Positions 61,566-64,000 of a stretch of DNA of 64,000 nucleotides are shown here, piece after piece. The DNA comes from Parapedobacter koreensis. Lineage in GTDB: Bacteria; Bacteroidota; Bacteroidia; Sphingobacteriales; Sphingobacteriaceae. The position numbers and the translations under genes were made by a program. Positions within the stretch are counted from its first letter, which is position 1; each line of letters starts with the position of its first letter. Below the pieces are notes generated by a model, which was given only the letters and a program-made list of their open reading frames with translations, was not told the DNA's origin and searched no databases. The stretch spans positions 124,001 through 188,000 of the forward strand of contig NZ_FNZR01000005.1 in NCBI RefSeq assembly GCF_900109365.1. The letters are read 5' to 3'.

Positions 61566-62580
61566 GCCTGCTTGATTCCCGGAGATCCAGCCGGACAGGG
61601 AGTTTCACCGTTTCATAATCCGGAGACACATTTTTTCCGCTGATCTGCTTGATTAATTTTTCAGCGGCCAAGCGGCCGATTTCAAAAGCTGGCTGATACA
61701 CCGTGGAAAGTGATGGGGTAAGCATGTCGGCAAGCTCGGTGTTGCTGAAACCTATCAATGCCATCTCTTGGGGAATACGGAACCCTAACTGCCGGAGGGC
61801 GCTGAGACATTGCGTAGACAGCTGATCGGTAGCCGCAAACAGGGCCTCTGGTGGTTCGGCTAAGCCAACCAGTGCACGGATATGTGTGCGTACGCTGTCA
61901 TTCAATGTTTCCCGCCCGCTTGGATGGCACAGTCGTATAAGATCTCCACGATAGGGGATATGGTTATGTTTCAATGCACTGAGATAACCCGCGCTCCGCT
62001 CGGAAGCAAAGTGGATATCCGGGCCGAGATTAAGCAACGCTATGCGCCGATAACCATTGGCGATCAAATGCTGTGTTGCCTGAAAAGCACCTTGATAATT
62101 GTCTATCCCAACTTGATAGGATTCGAATTGTTCGCTAATCCGGTCAAACAGTACAATGGGCATACCGGTGTCTTTCAGGGCGGTAAGGTGGCCAAAATGA
62201 ACCGTCTCAGCCGACGGGGATATGAGAATGCCTTCTACACCTCGGGCTTCCAACTGTTTGAGGCAGGATTTTTCCTGGGCCAGGGATTCTTTGCTCTGCA
62301 TGATGATGATGTCGTAACCCGCTGCTGTGCAAGCCCCATCGATCCCATCCAACATGCGCGAGACAAAGCTATTGTCAATGGAACAGATAACTACACCAAT
62401 GGACCCGCTCTTGCCTTCTTTTAGGCTCTTGGCCATCCTGTTGGGCAAATAATGATTTGCCTGGGCGTAAGCAGCCACCCGGCTTTTGGTTGTTTCGCCG
62501 ATTTCATAACTGTCACGCAAGGCTTTGGAAACCGTGGAAACCGATAAATCCAATGCTTTGGCAATATCCCGTAAAGTCAT
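61543..62580 (-). CDS. LacI-family transcriptional regulator
   Basis: A 345-residue repressor-type regulator: N-terminal helix-turn-helix (MTLRDIAKALDLSVSTVSKALRD) and a periplasmic-binding-protein-like sensor (about 60-335, GVVICSIDNSFVSRMLDGI, FSNTELADMLTPSLSTV). The upstream ATGs at 62592 and 62589 are possible, but MTLRDIAK is the usual start. It likely senses a sugar. Its end overlaps the end of coaBC by 23 bases, convergent. Confidence 0.92.
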   Translation of the reverse strand: MTLRDIAKALDLSVSTVSKALRDSYEIGETTKSRVAAYAQANHYLPNRMAKSLKEGKSGSIGVVICSIDNSFVSRMLDGIDGACTAAGYDIIIMQSKESLAQEKSCLKQLEARGVEGILISPSAETVHFGHLTALKDTGMPIVLFDRISEQFESYQVGIDNYQGAFQATQHLIANGYRRIALLNLGPDIHFASERSAGYLSALKHNHIPYRGDLIRLCHPSGRETLNDSVRTHIRALVGLAEPPEALFAATDQLSTQCLSALRQLGFRIPQEMALIGFSNTELADMLTPSLSTVYQPAFEIGRLAAEKLIKQISGKNVSPDYETVKLPVRLDLRESSRPKAQAAV

Positions 62581-62649
62581 CGTGGCCATCACACAAAATA
62601 GAAGCTAAAGATAGGTATTCTCCATGTAATTACATCAAGAGGTAAACCT

Positions 62650-62657
62650 TATCTTTG
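62650..62657 (+). promoter_or_regulatory. Minus-7 promoter box before the small membrane protein
   Basis: TATCTTTG is an exact TAnnTTTG box, 31 bases before the ATG at 62689. A 12-base palindrome (ATGTAATTACAT, 62624-62635) lies just upstream, in the gap between this gene and lacI, and could be an operator. Confidence 0.5.
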
Positions 62658-62688
62658 TCTAATTGTCTTCGTTTTAAAAGCAAAAACT

Positions 62689-62919
62689 ATGAATAAATAT
62701 TTACGTAGGGGATTGTTATACACCATTGCCGGCCTGGTATTGGGTGCAGTGGGTTATTACCTCATGGCTTTGGAGATCAGGCTATATAAATGGGTGATGA
62801 TTATTGGCGTCATCCTATTTGGCATTGGTTTTCTAACCATTTTCTATAGCTTTATCCGGAAAATCGAACGACAAAGCATCCTCGAAGAACGCAAAGAACG
62901 GCAAAACGACAATGAGTAA
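62689..62919 (+). CDS. Small two-helix membrane protein
   Basis: A 76-residue protein with two membrane helices (about 8-27 and 32-54) and a charged C-terminal tail (RKIERQSILEERKERQN). Its stop overlaps the start of the diacylglycerol kinase gene by eight bases, so the two are co-translated. Family not recognised. Confidence 0.75.
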   Translation: MNKYLRRGLLYTIAGLVLGAVGYYLMALEIRLYKWVMIIGVILFGIGFLTIFYSFIRKIERQSILEERKERQNDNE

Positions 62920-63277
62920 AAAAAACTCAAATCCATTCGCCCATGCTTGGGTCGGCATCTCGGCGACTTTCCATACGGAGCGGAATTTTAAAATCCATGT
63001 GGCTTGTTCGCTGCTGGTGATCATCCTTGGAATATGGCTGCCACTGACTACTTCAGACTGGTACTGGATTGCACTGTGTATCGCGCTGGTACTCGTGACC
63101 GAATTGTTGAATACCGCCGTAGAATCGATAGTGGATTTGGTGTCGCCAACCTATCACCCGTTGGCCAAAAAAGCCAAAGATGCTGCCGCTGGAGCGGTAC
63201 TGATAGCTGCTATTTTTTCACTGATCATTGGCGGAATGATTTTTATTCCGAAATTGTGCTCCTATTTTGGGGGGTGA
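62912..63277 (+). CDS. dgkA: Diacylglycerol/undecaprenol kinase
   Basis: A 121-residue membrane kinase with three helices and the family motif ELLNTAVESIVDLVSP (catalytic Glu), plus AKDAAAGAV. In Gram-positive and Bacteroidota relatives the substrate is undecaprenol or diacylglycerol. ATG 62912 overlaps the previous gene. Confidence 0.93.
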   Translation: MSKKNSNPFAHAWVGISATFHTERNFKIHVACSLLVIILGIWLPLTTSDWYWIALCIALVLVTELLNTAVESIVDLVSPTYHPLAKKAKDAAAGAVLIAAIFSLIIGGMIFIPKLCSYFGG

Positions 63278-63298
63278 TTTAGAATCCCTGCTGTTGCT

Positions 63299-64000
63299 AT
63301 GTTGCACAAAACCAGAGGTATCGTATTAAAGGTGACCAACTATTCCGAAAGCAGTGTGGTGGTGCAGGTATTTACGGAAAAATTCGGGCTCCAGTCGTAC
63401 ATCATCAACGGAGCCCGCAAACCGAAAGCGAAAATCAGCATCACGCTCCTGCAAGCCTTGCACTTGCTTGATATGGTGGTCTATCATCGGGGGAACACGT
63501 CGCTGCAACGGATAGCCGAAGCCCGGCAAATGCCACATTTCCAAACGATTCCCTACGATATTGCCAAAAGCACCGTCGTACTTTTCTTAAATGAGATACT
63601 CTACAAATGCCTGCGCCAGCAATCACCGGATGAACCGCTGTTCGATTACCTGTTTAATGCCATTTCGTGGTTGGATACACTGGAGAAGATGCCTCCTAAT
63701 TTCCATCTTTTTTTTCTGTTGAAGCTCTCCCGTTACCTGGGGTTTAATCCGGCCCTGCCCAAAGCCGGACAAACTTTTTTTGATTTAAAAGATGGCGTTT
63801 TCTGCCATACACTCCCCGCACATAGCCTGGTACTGCAAGATCCGCATAGCGCCCAGCTGGCAACCTTGCTGGGCTGCTCTTTTGATGAGTTGGCCGCTGT
63901 GCGCATCCCGCTAGCCGATAGGCGGCTCCTACTCGATAAAATCATCGACTTCTACCGGCTCCATATCGACCACCTGGGTGAGATCAAGTCCCATGAAGTA
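63299..64000 (+). CDS. recO: DNA repair protein RecO (cut by window end)
   Basis: An open frame from ATG 63299 to the window edge, 234 codons without a stop, so the C-terminus is missing. The N-terminus MLHKTRGIVLKVTNYSESSVVVQVFTEKFGLQSY is the OB-fold of RecO, followed by the helical region (LFFLLKLSRYLGFNP) and FDLKDGVF; the C-terminal part is near complete (typical length about 240). RecO loads RecA in recombinational repair. Confidence 0.95.
   Translation, partial: MLHKTRGIVLKVTNYSESSVVVQVFTEKFGLQSYIINGARKPKAKISITLLQALHLLDMVVYHRGNTSLQRIAEARQMPHFQTIPYDIAKSTVVLFLNEILYKCLRQQSPDEPLFDYLFNAISWLDTLEKMPPNFHLFFLLKLSRYLGFNPALPKAGQTFFDLKDGVFCHTLPAHSLVLQDPHSAQLATLLGCSFDELAAVRIPLADRRLLLDKIIDFYRLHIDHLGEIKSHEV

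Overview
The window comes from a Bacteroidota genome, most likely of the Sphingobacteriaceae type. It carries three SusC/SusD pairs, a FecI/FecR signalling pair, a hybrid two-component regulator, a T9SS type B sorting domain, the gliding lipoprotein gene gldD, an Rpb6-type RNA polymerase omega subunit, and several promoters of the Bacteroidota TTTG-N20-TAnnTTTG type. I see no rRNA, tRNA, CRISPR array or complete insertion sequence.

Layout. 1-4683: the tail of one gene, then a SusC/SusD pair ending in a hairpin terminator. 4735-7626: small exported Cys-containing proteins, a Crp/Fnr-like regulator, a lineage-specific hypothetical protein and a membrane LytTR regulator. 7670-9934: a compact four-gene operon of unknown role (a 250-residue conserved protein, a DUF5675 protein with an L,D-transpeptidase-like His/Cys arrangement, and two small proteins, one holin-like). 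It is preceded by an array of CC dinucleotides spaced about one helical turn apart and by a divergent small helix-turn-helix gene. 10155-11270: a gene graveyard (fragments of an ATPase-like gene, a Fic-like gene and a YCII-like gene). 11271-12847: a tripartite HipB/HipS/HipT-like toxin-antitoxin module with repeated operator-like sequences. 12954-17542: AraC regulator, YCII-like protein, a large T9SS-exported protein, and a TlpA-like thioredoxin. 17661-18728: MscS channel.

18925-25713 (minus strand): sigma factor, FecR, SusC with an STN signalling domain and SusD, a classic cell-surface signalling unit. 25905-28378: a DJ-1/PfpI protein lacking the nucleophile Cys and an ALDH7-like dehydrogenase. 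28470-34362: ABC ATPase, TonB-dependent siderophore-type receptor and two DUF3526 permeases in one operon. 34510-36371: acyltransferase-like membrane protein and a PIN-domain toxin/antitoxin pair. 36504-49364: a polysaccharide utilization locus with surface lipoprotein, SusD, SusC, a PA14-bearing GH31 glycosidase and its hybrid two-component regulator. Three direct repeats two helical turns apart lie upstream of the GH31 promoter and look like the regulator's binding site.

49807-64000 is mostly housekeeping: TPR protein, phosphosulfolactate synthase-like protein, aroE, gldD, a metallo-beta-lactamase-fold hydrolase, an FtsX-type permease, a NifU-like protein, an M14 peptidase, bamD, omega subunit, coaBC, a LacI-type regulator, diacylglycerol kinase and recO (cut by the window end).

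The best candidates for something undescribed are the DUF5675 operon with its phased repeat array, the putative HTCS operator, and the HipBST-like module with its own repeat-rich promoter beside decayed genes.
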